From NCBI GenBank assembly GCA_013368325.1, contig JAACJK010000176.1, forward strand, positions 124,001 through 188,000: a stretch of DNA of 64,000 bases, given 5' to 3'. Source of the stretch: Ephemerocybe angulata. Taxonomy: Eukaryota > Basidiomycota > Agaricomycetes > Agaricales > Psathyrellaceae. Positions 1-8,952 of this stretch are shown in pieces. Position 1 is the stretch's first letter. Each line of letters begins with the position of its first letter. Under the pieces are notes generated by a model. That model was not told the DNA's origin. It made no database searches and saw only the letters and a list, made by a program, of their open reading frames with translations. The position numbers and the translations under genes were made by a program.

Positions 1-2204
1 AGTTTGAAGCATATCAGCTGGGATTGGAGGATTTCGACCGCGGATAAAGCAGAGAGAATCTGGGTCAGTATCTCATCTGGCAGGGCTAAGAGGTTTGCCA
101 TCCCATATGTTGTCGTCAGGGCGTAAGCTGTGTCAGCCCCTGAACAATCATGTCGGCCGAACAAACCGTGGGCGCTAATTACCGTTTCCGTCCAACGATC
201 AGTGGGCGCTTACTCGCGTTGACATATGATTGGGGTGAGTACAAGAGACTACATAATATCTGTAAGGCCGACCAGCGGCACAACCTGCTACCGGGCCTTG
301 TCCTTAGTCAAGTACTCACATCTCAATTTGTAGACCTAAAAATCGCTTCGGCGTTGAAGGAAAGAAAATTAGTGTTACACCATGTTAAGTTTGGCCACTA
401 TCTAGTTCTCTTATGCTCTACTCCATACTAGGACTAGATCTATCTACTCTCCGTATAGGGTACCTACCTTCAGTACCCGATATCTAGGTACATACTCTCA
501 GCATAAGTGCCCTCCGTACAGGGTACGTACCTTCAGTACAGGGTACCTAGGTACATACTCCTCTCAGATCTCAGCACAGGTACCCTGCGTATAGGGTACG
601 TACCCTCACTGCAGGGTATATACCATAGCTATAGGCATGCGCAATGACATATAATGAGTCAGAAAGGCATGTCTCGCGGTGAAAGGTAAGTACCTACAGG
701 TTATGTACCGGAGCCTCAAGCTTCAAGGAGCTTCTGACAGTAGCCTCTGATCAATACTTAATGGGCCAAAATACACTGGTGCTAGCGTTCACCCTTCCCC
801 AGCTCCGTATCCACAGTCAGTGTCCCCAGTGTTCTGACTCTCCTCGCCAGTCGGCCCCAACTCAATCCCGGAGAGCGAAGTCATTTCGAGGATGCCGGTG
901 AAGATTCAAAAGACCGCCATCAAAACCCATCAAAAGTTCAAATGCACGCCAGATTCTCACATAGCAGGCCCTAAGACCCACTACCTAACGGTAGCAGGCA
1001 TTTCAGCGACTGACGATACCCTTTTATGTCGGTCTTGGCGGCTCCAGATCTCGAGGATCGCATTCCTCTGGACTAGAGATGCCACACTGGTTCATTCATG
1101 ACCAAGTTTGGACCAAGTGCGCGAAGGATCACCAGTGCAAGCCTTATTCTGTGTCCTGTCGGATGATGTCGAAAGGACAGAAATTGATTTTGAGCGAATC
1201 ATTTGCGAATCATGCCGAGGCACAAAAAAGAAATGGAATGGGCCGGGGATATACATAAGAGTGAAGGGCGAAGGAGCGCACTCTGGATCAATGTAAGTGG
1301 ACTAGCGCGAATATAGCTCTTCAAGACATTCCTGCATAAGATCAGGATAATACATCTTGTCGGTCACTTCATCTTCTTCCGGCACGTCGCCTGTCTGGGG
1401 TTTCAAGTGAGTCCGCTTCTCCGGCTCTCGAGGGTCCTATCTGACACTCTGCAGCTGGACTTTGTCACTGACAAGCACCGGGAAGGTTTCTCACTGGAAA
1501 TAACATGCTCGGGGAACGCGCCACCCCTGCATGTTGTTTCATCAAGGCAAGGGACTTTGAACACCTCTACCGGCCTTTCTGCGCCTCTGAGCTTCATTTC
1601 TTTCGTCTAGTTTTCCGCTAAGTAGGGCATCTTTCTCGAGCGAGGTAATTTTTAAGAGGATGAGATCGCCCATGTGTCAAACTCCGACACCATGTCAAGG
1701 AGGTATCTCAGTACTCCACCAAACCCCTGTCCAAAGGGGCTACAGAACGAGGGGTGGTGGATTAATATGTCTGACGCAATGGATAAGTTTAAGCTCGTGA
1801 TTGGTACTCAAAGGTCTTCACCTCCTGACCTACCTTGGGTCGTCGCTGTCGATGCCAAGTCGAGACTTGCTGACAATTCATTGGGTCCACAGCGACGGGC
1901 GCTTATTTCAGGTTTTTGGATTGCTACGCAAAAGTTTCGAGATAACCTGTTCATTGCGCTATATTCCTCGCCCCCGTTACGCTTGGGAATATTGGGTCTA
2001 CTGAATCAGACGAGAATATTTAATAAACCTCTCCACTTTGGGGGGGATTCCATATAATCTGCCCTAGATATCGCCCAGAAAGGCGAGGTCTGGCCATCGA
2101 CTTATTTCTCCAGCTTTCGCCCACTACTGAACATCCTTTACTACTCAGATTGACAAACTAACCTTTGTTACCTTTCAAGAACAAAGCAACAAGGACTTGA
2201 CAGT
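1..2204. other. Gene-poor left flank of the Gypsy element
   Basis: No convincing gene was found here. The open frames present are short, show no domain-like pattern and have no recognisable intron partners. The only structured stretch is the GGTAC-rich repeat listed separately. The Gypsy insertion begins just to the right. Confidence 0.6.
445..630. repeat. Degenerate GGTAC palindromic repeat
   Basis: The motif AGGGTACSTACC and relatives (GGGTACCTACC, GGGTACGTACC, GGTACCTAGGTAC) recur several times, alternating with TTCAGTAC and TCAGCA spacers. The core GTAC is palindromic, so the block is both a degenerate tandem repeat and potentially hairpin-forming. It is not part of the LTRs. Function unknown. 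Confidence 0.6.
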
Positions 2205-2209
2205 CGGAT
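2205..2209. repeat. Gypsy target site duplication, left copy (CGGAT)
   Basis: CGGAT directly precedes the 5' LTR and is repeated exactly at 17752-17756 after the 3' LTR. This 5-bp duplication marks the insertion site and fixes the element boundaries. Confidence 0.95.
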
Positions 2210-2465
2210 TGTGAGGCACAGCCCTTCCGGACCGTCTTATCTTATCGGTTGATCTTATCTCTTTCCTCTCCAGTAGATACTTCTTCTCCTCGTACCCTGT
2301 AGCTTAGATAAGGTATTCTATTAGGTATATAAGGACGTTGTATCTACTGTAGATTCCCCAGTTCTTTGGAATCCGATAGTCTTTCAAACCGTCTATCCCT
2401 CTGAAGACTCTTCATCTTTCCTTATCCGTGTGCCGAGATTAGTGATCTAATCGCTCCTCGTCACA
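2210..2465 (+). repeat. Gypsy 5' LTR
   Basis: 256-bp LTR bounded by TG...CA. It contains a TATA-like TATATAAGG at 2326-2334, a plausible core promoter for the element. The match to the copy at 17496-17751 (constant offset 15286) appears exact along its whole length. Confidence 0.95.
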
Positions 2466-2639
2466 TATTTTGACGGTTAACACTATCCTTTCCTCTTAAA
2501 CAAACCTCTTACTCTTTTTTCGTAACCCTCTCGTCGACATCTGGATCATCCGAGGTCTGATCAACCCCGACGTCCGACTCTCGACGATAGCCACCGCCAC
2601 CACTATCACCACCATCAACTCCATCAACATCTAACAGCA

Positions 2640-3121
2640 ATGGCCCAACGAGGAGGCAAGGAATCAGTCGGCGTCCCCGCCGCTGGTGCAGACAAAGGTA
2701 AGCCTCGTCTCCCTATTCCAACTACCGCCACCATCGCTGGGAACTCCGGTTCCACCCCATCGAAGGCGTCAAAGGTTGACGCCGATGGGCCCCCCGCTAG
2801 TTCCAAAGGGAAGGCGGGGGAGGCTACCTCCACCAAGGACGGTGTCGAGGAACCCTCTGACTCGGGCTCAGACTCGAGCGCAGAGGAGTCTGAGGAAGAA
2901 CCTCAGCAAGGAACCCGGGGCAAGGTAAACCCCGAGGTAAAGCCTATCAAGGCTGAGCCCGTCGTGAAACCGCCGAGCAAGGCGACTGGCGGCACTAAGG
3001 ATAAACCGCAAGGTGCGGTACTGCCAGAGCAAAAGGCCACCAAGGCTGAGCCTGTGCAAATCGTCGCAAAGGCTGCGACCCAGCAAGATGTCGCAAAGGC
3101 TACGACTCAGCTAGCGCCGAC
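2640..3121 (+). CDS. Gypsy gag-pol, N-terminal portion, interrupted by the Copia insertion
   Basis: First 160 codons plus two bases of the Gypsy polyprotein. The ATG at 2640 lies 174 bp downstream of the 5' LTR in a CAGCAATGG context. The peptide is disordered, rich in Ala, Lys, Glu, Ser and Pro, with an acidic serine patch near residues 75-90 and repeated KAEPV/AKA motifs. The frame enters the Copia LTR at 3122 and stops at 3143. The phase (two bases of a split codon) matches the resumption at 8958, and the two pieces together total 2958 codons, a multiple of three. Gag was therefore open before the Copia landed. Confidence 0.85.
3117..3121. repeat. Copia target site duplication, left copy (CCGAC)
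   Basis: CCGAC before the LTR at 3122 is repeated exactly at 8953-8957 after the LTR ending at 8952. The duplicated bases belong to Gypsy gag codons. Confidence 0.95.
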
Positions 3122-3524
3122 TGATAAACTGCTAAGTTTATAAGTCGTTGAAGCCACTGCAAGTGGGAGATAGTTCGATATATTAGTTAAGTTAGATAAA
3201 GAGAAATACAGCATGACGCACCTGCAAGTGGGAGATAGTTCGATAAGGGAACTACCCACTTGCAGTGTAGACTATATACTGTGTGGAACAATAGACGATC
3301 CATATCGGGAGAACAATAAAGTACGTACGAATATGGAACAATAAAAGTGAGAACAATGCTGTGTGATATATGTGAAACGATGGAATGAATGAACAATGTG
3401 ATCGTGGATATATATAGAACAAAGAAGCATTAGAACAATAGAAAAGTTTGAAAGAGGCAGCGCCTATGTGAAGATGAAGAGAACAATGGGCGAGCCATGG
3501 AGACATGTGCATTGTACTTCAACA
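3122..3524 (-). repeat. Copia 3' LTR (element orientation)
   Basis: 403-bp LTR, TG...CA on the plus strand. It contains a direct repeat of a 23-bp unit (TGCAAGTGGGAGATAG and following bases, about 3158-3180 and 3222-3244), an inverted partial copy (about 3250-3267), and eight GAACAAT/A motifs between 3286 and 3487. It appears identical to 8550-8952. Confidence 0.95.
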
Positions 3525-3538
3525 CACCCCCTCAATGC
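3525..3538 (-). other. Copia polypurine tract
   Basis: On the minus strand the bases just upstream of the 3' LTR read GCATTGAGGGGGTG, a typical purine-rich primer for plus-strand DNA synthesis. Its position immediately next to the LTR boundary supports the call. Confidence 0.75.
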
Positions 3539-3552
3539 AATGTCACAGAAGA

Positions 3553-6500
3553 TTACTCAAGACCAAGAGCGAGACGGTGACGCTGTACAGCGGGTTTGGG
3601 GAGTGGTTTGGTGAAGATGTCGGCGATCATGTCGTTGGTAGGAAGGAAGTGAACCTCAATTTCGCCGCGCTTAATAACCTCTCGTATCCAATGCATCTTG
3701 ATGTCGATGTGCTTCATTCTGCTGTGGTGTTCGGGGTTTCGAAGCACCTTGAGAGCAGATTGGTTATCGACCATCAGTCGTGAAGGACCTGTGACTGTAG
3801 TCCCAAGTTCCCGAAGGAATGACCGCATCCAAATGACTTCACGTCCTGCCGAGGAGGCAGCAACGTATTCGGCCTCTGTCGAAGAGTCCGCCACGGTTGC
3901 CTGCTTCTTGGCAGACCAGCTAACAGCGCCTGTGCCCATCTTGATAAGGAATCCAGAGGTGGATCGACGAGTGTCAAGGCATCCAGCATGATCCGCATCG
4001 GTATATGCCTGGAAGAGTTCCGAGGACAGAGACTCGCCTTCATTGCGATAAGTGAGTCGTAAGTCCATCGTTCCCTTCAGATAGCGGAACAGATGCTTGA
4101 CGGCCTTCCAATGGATTGGACCAGGGTTCGAGTTGAACTGGGCGAGCTTGGCGACGGAGTAAGCGATGTCTGGGCGAGTTCCGATGGCAAGGTACATGAG
4201 AGCTCCGACTGCGTTTATGTATGGGACAGTCTTCATCTCACGTTGCTCCTGCTTGGAGAGATCGTACTTGGCAAGACTAGTGCCGCTGCCTGGATCCATA
4301 GGAGTTGCGACTGGTGTGCAGTTTTCCATGCGGAATCGTTTAAGGATATCGAGGATGTACTGGCGTTGGGAGAGGTGGAGCGTGCGGTTTTCACGATCAT
4401 AATCGACCTTGATACCGAGGAGGTAGGTGGTTGGGCCAAGGTCCTTGAGAGTGAAGACCTTGGCGAGTGATTCCTTGAGCCATTTGACCTTGTCCTGACT
4501 CTTGGAGATGATGGTGATGTCATCGACGAATACTGGTAGAGTGATTCGGATACCATCGGCTTCCCATACGTAGAAGCTGGGATCTGTTTTGATCTGGGTG
4601 AATCCCAATCGTTCGAGTTCCGCTGCTAGCTTCTGATACCACAGTCGTCCGCTCTGTTTCAGGCCATAGATACCCTTCTTGAGGCGGCAGACCCATTTCG
4701 CTCCGTTGGGGCCTCTGATTTCAAAACCCTCAGGTTGAGTCATGTAGACCTCGTACTTGTCTTCGATCTCGCCGTTGAGGTATGCGTTGGAGACATCGAT
4801 GGACTCGATGTATTCCCCGTTCATGGCTGCTTTAGCGAGAGCGGTACGAAGGGCAGTGAGACGAGCAGTAGGAGAGAAGATTTGGTCGTAGTCGACACCA
4901 GGTTGTTGGGAGTAGCCTTTAGCGACAAGGCGTGCCTTGTAGCGGTCGATGGTGCCATCGGACTTGCGCTTGATAAGGAATACCCATCGAGAGCCAATTG
5001 CCTTCCTATCGTCTGGTAGCCTGACGATTTCCCAAGTGCCATTGGCGATGAGTGCGTCCATCTCCGTTTGACATGCAGCAGCCCAGAACTCATGGTCTGG
5101 TCGAGACATGGCTTCTTTCCAGCTGCGTGGGGAATCTTCTGGCCGTGTAGCAGCTCCGAAAGCATGTTCCATCTTGTCAGTGGCCATCATGAGAACCATT
5201 TCCACAGCTTCATCAGCGGGGATGTATTCTCCTATGTCATAGACGTCCAGGAGGGCTTGCATGATAGGAGTGGCGAATAGAGCTCTTTCAAGGTCGACAT
5301 TGTCGTTGTCCCCGTTGTCTTCGTCTTCGAAGTCCTGCGCTGTGAGAGGTGGCGGATTAAATGGATTTTCATCATCCTTGTCACCCCCTTGATCCGCTGG
5401 CGGTTCACCCCCTTGACGTCGTGCAACTGGTTTGGTCGTTCGCCTCGTACCCCCAGTTAGTTTGAAGTAATCAGGGACTGCTTTCTGGCGGACAGGGCGC
5501 GAGCCTTGTGCCACCATTGGCTGGGTAATAGGTTTCCGAGGGACAGGAGCAGGTGCAGAAGGAGGAGGAGCAGGAAACGTGGGAGCAGGGATAGGACGTT
5601 CAGGCGATGTAGGAGGAGTAGACTTTTGTGGCTCAGCTTTAGGTGTAGGCGAGATAGGTGAAGTCGGGTGGAACTGTGGTCGAGACGCTGTTTGCTTGCC
5701 GAGAGCTTTCAGGTCCATGGTTTGGGAAGGTGTATGTGGTGGCGCCTGTTGGGTGCCGCTGTTGTCCTCGTCATCATCGTCCTCATCATCCTCGTCATCC
5801 TCATCATCCTCATCATCCTCGTCGTCCTCGTCGTCCTCGTCAGATGAGTCCTCGTCTGATGGAGGTGCTCGTGGAGGTGCAGGAGGTGCAGGAGGTGGTG
5901 CGTCGTCGTCCTCATCCTCGAGGTCAGGCCAGATATCCCCAAGGCCAATGGGTGTGTGTGCCGGTGCCGGTGTAGTGGTCGAGAGACCAGGGAATGTGTT
6001 CTCATCGAAGATGATGTCGCGTGAAATGTGTGCCTTCTTCGTGATAGGATTGTAGCACCTCCATCCTTTGTAGCCTGTTTCGAAGCCAATGAAGATGCAA
6101 GGCTCCGTGTGAGATTGGAGGTTCTTGCGATCCTTCCGAGCGATGTTAACGAAAGCTCGGCAGCCGAAGACTCGATAGATGGACAAGTCAGGTTTCTGCT
6201 TGTGCCAGACCTCGTAGGATGTGGTTTTGGAGAGTGCTGATGAGGGTGTGGCATTCAAAACGTCGGTGAGATACAATACAGCCTGTGCCCAGAAGGATGC
6301 AGGGAGCTTTGCTTGGTTAAGCATGGCGATGACACCTTCAGCGAGAGTGCGGTTGAGGCGTTCAGCCACACCGTTCTGCTGGGGTGTTGCCTTGACTGTG
6401 TGTTGGCGTGTGATGCCGCGATCTGTGCACCATTTTGCGAAGTCGTTCCCAATATATTCACCCCCTTTGTCGTCTCGAAGCTCCTTGACCTTTAACCCGT

Positions 6501-8250
6501 GTACTCGTTCGCATTCAGCGACAAACTCCTGGAACTTCTGGAACACCTCTGACTTGCGCTTTAGAGCGTATACTCGTTTGAAGCGGGAATAGTCGTCGAT
6601 GAAGGTGACCCAGTACTCGAAACCAGATGGTGTTCGTGGTAGTGGTCCGTGGACGTCGGAGTGGATTCGATCGAGGAGTCCGTTGGCGCGATGCTGAGAG
6701 AGAGAAGGGAAGGGGTCTCGGTGCTGCTTCCCTGCGATGCAGTCGTTGCAGAAGTCCTTCATCGTAGTACCGTCCTTGACGAGTATCCCTGTGCCTAGCT
6801 CCTGTCGAAGGAGTGTGTCTAGGCGATCCTTGCCGATGTGGCCAAGTCGCTGGTGGAGCAGCTCCTTGTCTACCTTCGTCGTAAAGAACGCTGCTGATTG
6901 TGTGTTTACCAGCGTGGTTCCATCAAGAGTGCCAGTCGTTCCGCGAATGGTAGCTGCTAGGATTAGCTGACCTTTCTTGAAGAACTCCAGCGTGGAGTCT
7001 TCGATGACGATTCGGACTCCGCAGTGACGAACGACGTATAGAAGGGAGAAGAGGTTGGATTGCAAATCAGGAACATATAGTACATTCTCGAACACGACAG
7101 TCTGCCCAGTCCGCCCATTGATCCTTGGTGTGAAGTACACAGTACCCATCCCGGTCGCCCATACAATCTCGTGATTAGCGAGCTTGATGGGGACTTTCAC
7201 CCTGACCATGTTACGGATCCACTCGCGATGGGGCGTCATATGTGAGGAAGCTCCTGAGTCTGTGTTCCATGATGAATCAGTGGGTGTAGAGGGAATCTGA
7301 CGGGTGAGAGGACTTGCGATGTGAGCGACCTGTGCCATGAGGGCCCTCTCCTGCGGCGTGGCAGGAGACTGGGGAGCGACTTCAGCGACCTGAGCCTTTC
7401 CGTTCTGGAAGCGACACTCCTCGTTGGTGTGCGAGTTGGAGCGATGGTACTTGCACTTGTAGGTCTTCTTGGGCTTGGACGAAGCCTGAAGAGCAGCAGA
7501 GGAGGTACCAGCAGCGAGGGAGGTGTTGCGAGCAAGGGAGTCGGCTTTGCGAAGGTGCTCGAGGATCTCAGAGGGGTCGGTTTCACCGTCGGTGGTGGAG
7601 ATGTGGTTGAGCGTGTGGCGAAGGAGTTCATCGTCCTTTCCGAGCCCGATGACGATCATGGCTGCGGAGATGTCGCGAGCGAGGTGTGCCGCAGTGTAGC
7701 CTGCATACCAGTCTGGTAGCTCGCTGTACACCGTTCGTTTCTCTACAGCTTCACCAACTTTCACCTCCACTTCCTTGGACTTTCCCTTCGTCATGTATGG
7801 AGCAGGGGGAAGCAGTGAAGTGAGGCGTGCACCAAGGGCGACAGCCCGCGAGCCAAAGTCTTGGTAAGACTCGTCCTCAAAGCCAGATGACTTCATGCGA
7901 AGAGAGATGAGCTCTTGGAGGATGGTGATGCGGGAGCTGGAGTTCTTGGCCTCGTACTGGCCGAGGAGTGTGGTCCAGGTGCCAGGGAGATCAAGGATGG
8001 CGACATCGGTGAGGAGGGTCTCAGTCTGAGAGGCGTCGAGGGTAGAGCGAATGTAACCAACAAGCTTCGAGCGGCGACCACGGAAGCTCTGGATCGTGCG
8101 AACGTCTGAGGTGGATGGTTCTGTCTCGATGCCCATGAGGATGTCGTAGGCATCGTACTCAAGCGCCTTGTTGATGCATACACGCTTCCATTCCTGGACG
8201 GTGTAGACATTGAGGGGAACGAGCGAGGTGGAGGTTTCGGACGAGGACAT
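3553..8250 (-). CDS. Copia gag-pol polyprotein (1565 aa)
   Basis: Single uninterrupted frame. Gag occupies roughly residues 1-300 and contains a knuckle-like C-x2-H-x4-H-x4-C at about 266-279, a variant of the usual CCHC. The protease carries DSGASSH at about 331. Integrase follows, with an H-H...C-C zinc segment ending CNDCIAGKQ and a DDE core (SDVHGPL, DDKGGEY, NGVAERLNRT). A very acidic Asp-Glu tract (about 5759-5850) lies in the integrase-RT linker. RT has the WVFLIKRKSDG and KARLVAKGY blocks and the catalytic FVDD (about 4510-4525). RNase H ends near DIFTKPL. All catalytic motifs are present, so the protein is probably functional. Confidence 0.96.
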   Translation of the reverse strand: MSSSETSTSLVPLNVYTVQEWKRVCINKALEYDAYDILMGIETEPSTSDVRTIQSFRGRRSKLVGYIRSTLDASQTETLLTDVAILDLPGTWTTLLGQYEAKNSSSRITILQELISLRMKSSGFEDESYQDFGSRAVALGARLTSLLPPAPYMTKGKSKEVEVKVGEAVEKRTVYSELPDWYAGYTAAHLARDISAAMIVIGLGKDDELLRHTLNHISTTDGETDPSEILEHLRKADSLARNTSLAAGTSSAALQASSKPKKTYKCKYHRSNSHTNEECRFQNGKAQVAEVAPQSPATPQERALMAQVAHIASPLTRQIPSTPTDSSWNTDSGASSHMTPHREWIRNMVRVKVPIKLANHEIVWATGMGTVYFTPRINGRTGQTVVFENVLYVPDLQSNLFSLLYVVRHCGVRIVIEDSTLEFFKKGQLILAATIRGTTGTLDGTTLVNTQSAAFFTTKVDKELLHQRLGHIGKDRLDTLLRQELGTGILVKDGTTMKDFCNDCIAGKQHRDPFPSLSQHRANGLLDRIHSDVHGPLPRTPSGFEYWVTFIDDYSRFKRVYALKRKSEVFQKFQEFVAECERVHGLKVKELRDDKGGEYIGNDFAKWCTDRGITRQHTVKATPQQNGVAERLNRTLAEGVIAMLNQAKLPASFWAQAVLYLTDVLNATPSSALSKTTSYEVWHKQKPDLSIYRVFGCRAFVNIARKDRKNLQSHTEPCIFIGFETGYKGWRCYNPITKKAHISRDIIFDENTFPGLSTTTPAPAHTPIGLGDIWPDLEDEDDDAPPPAPPAPPRAPPSDEDSSDEDDEDDEDDEDDEDDEDDEDDDDEDNSGTQQAPPHTPSQTMDLKALGKQTASRPQFHPTSPISPTPKAEPQKSTPPTSPERPIPAPTFPAPPPSAPAPVPRKPITQPMVAQGSRPVRQKAVPDYFKLTGGTRRTTKPVARRQGGEPPADQGGDKDDENPFNPPPLTAQDFEDEDNGDNDNVDLERALFATPIMQALLDVYDIGEYIPADEAVEMVLMMATDKMEHAFGAATRPEDSPRSWKEAMSRPDHEFWAAACQTEMDALIANGTWEIVRLPDDRKAIGSRWVFLIKRKSDGTIDRYKARLVAKGYSQQPGVDYDQIFSPTARLTALRTALAKAAMNGEYIESIDVSNAYLNGEIEDKYEVYMTQPEGFEIRGPNGAKWVCRLKKGIYGLKQSGRLWYQKLAAELERLGFTQIKTDPSFYVWEADGIRITLPVFVDDITIISKSQDKVKWLKESLAKVFTLKDLGPTTYLLGIKVDYDRENRTLHLSQRQYILDILKRFRMENCTPVATPMDPGSGTSLAKYDLSKQEQREMKTVPYINAVGALMYLAIGTRPDIAYSVAKLAQFNSNPGPIHWKAVKHLFRYLKGTMDLRLTYRNEGESLSSELFQAYTDADHAGCLDTRRSTSGFLIKMGTGAVSWSAKKQATVADSSTEAEYVAASSAGREVIWMRSFLRELGTTVTGPSRLMVDNQSALKVLRNPEHHSRMKHIDIKMHWIREVIKRGEIEVHFLPTNDMIADIFTKPLPKPAVQRHRLALGLE

Positions 8251-8536
8251 GGTGGAGATCGATTGACGATGTGTGAGGGAGAGGGAAGAAGGGGAACTTC
8301 TGGGCGAAAATCACCACAGTAGTGAGGGAATGCTAAGAGGAGTATAACTCCGAGATAGCGGAAGTGAGATCAAACACGCGGCTGGGCGTGTGATGTGGAG
8401 CTGGAGCAAGGCGTCGATGAACGACACGAAGCTGTGATGGAGCGAGGTGTGACCGAGTGAAGAGTGACGAGTGGGCAGTGATAGCGTATAGAACGCGGTG
8501 TCTGATAACGTGTGGTGTCGTGTATCAGAGGAGCCC

Positions 8537-8549
8537 GGGGCTCATAACT
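8537..8549 (-). other. Copia primer-binding site, internal initiator-tRNA type
   Basis: Next to the 5' LTR the plus strand reads GGGGCTCATAAC, which resembles the anticodon arm of fungal initiator tRNA-Met (GGGCTCATAAC, anticodon CAT). The element RNA would therefore pair with the anticodon region of a half tRNA rather than the tRNA 3' end, as known for Drosophila copia and yeast Ty5. The assignment rests on my memory of the tRNA sequence, not on an alignment. Confidence 0.65.
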
Positions 8550-8952
8550 TGATAAACTGCTAAGTTTATAAGTCGTTGAAGCCACTGCAAGTGGGAGATA
8601 GTTCGATATATTAGTTAAGTTAGATAAAGAGAAATACAGCATGACGCACCTGCAAGTGGGAGATAGTTCGATAAGGGAACTACCCACTTGCAGTGTAGAC
8701 TATATACTGTGTGGAACAATAGACGATCCATATCGGGAGAACAATAAAGTACGTACGAATATGGAACAATAAAAGTGAGAACAATGCTGTGTGATATATG
8801 TGAAACGATGGAATGAATGAACAATGTGATCGTGGATATATATAGAACAAAGAAGCATTAGAACAATAGAAAAGTTTGAAAGAGGCAGCGCCTATGTGAA
8901 GATGAAGAGAACAATGGGCGAGCCATGGAGACATGTGCATTGTACTTCAACA
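8550..8952 (-). repeat. Copia 5' LTR (element orientation)
   Basis: Copy of 3122-3524 at a constant offset of 5428. Transcription on the minus strand would start here. The plus-strand right end abuts CCGAC and then resumes Gypsy gag in frame. Confidence 0.95.

Larger units (their letters stand above)
3122..8952 (-). mobile_element. Ty1/Copia retrotransposon, intact, nested in Gypsy gag
   Basis: A 5831-bp element on the minus strand with 403-bp LTRs and a perfect 5-bp target duplication CCGAC (3117-3121 and 8953-8957). The single ORF (8250 to 3553) has the Copia order gag, protease, integrase, reverse transcriptase, RNase H (Pseudoviridae). A primer-binding site lies beside the LTR at 8550 and a polypurine tract beside the LTR ending at 3524. 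The LTRs look identical over their full length, so this is a very recent insertion, later than the Gypsy it interrupts. Nothing in the element looks broken; it could be mobile. Confidence 0.96.

Noticed and set aside
1674..2057. 127-codon frame left of the Gypsy element
   Set aside because: No recognisable motif, and two overlapping frames of similar length argue for chance.
2466..2485. Primer-binding or self-priming site of the Gypsy element
   Set aside because: I could not match the bases after the 5' LTR to a tRNA 3' end nor find a convincing complementary stretch in the LTR, so none is annotated.
5579..6055. Ser-rich plus-strand frame
   Set aside because: It is the antisense shadow of the Asp/Glu-rich tract of the Copia polyprotein.
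8896..8952. An apparent ATG start for the Gypsy polyprotein at 8896
   Set aside because: These bases belong to the Copia LTR; the real Gypsy gag start is at 2640 and the frame resumes only after the insertion.
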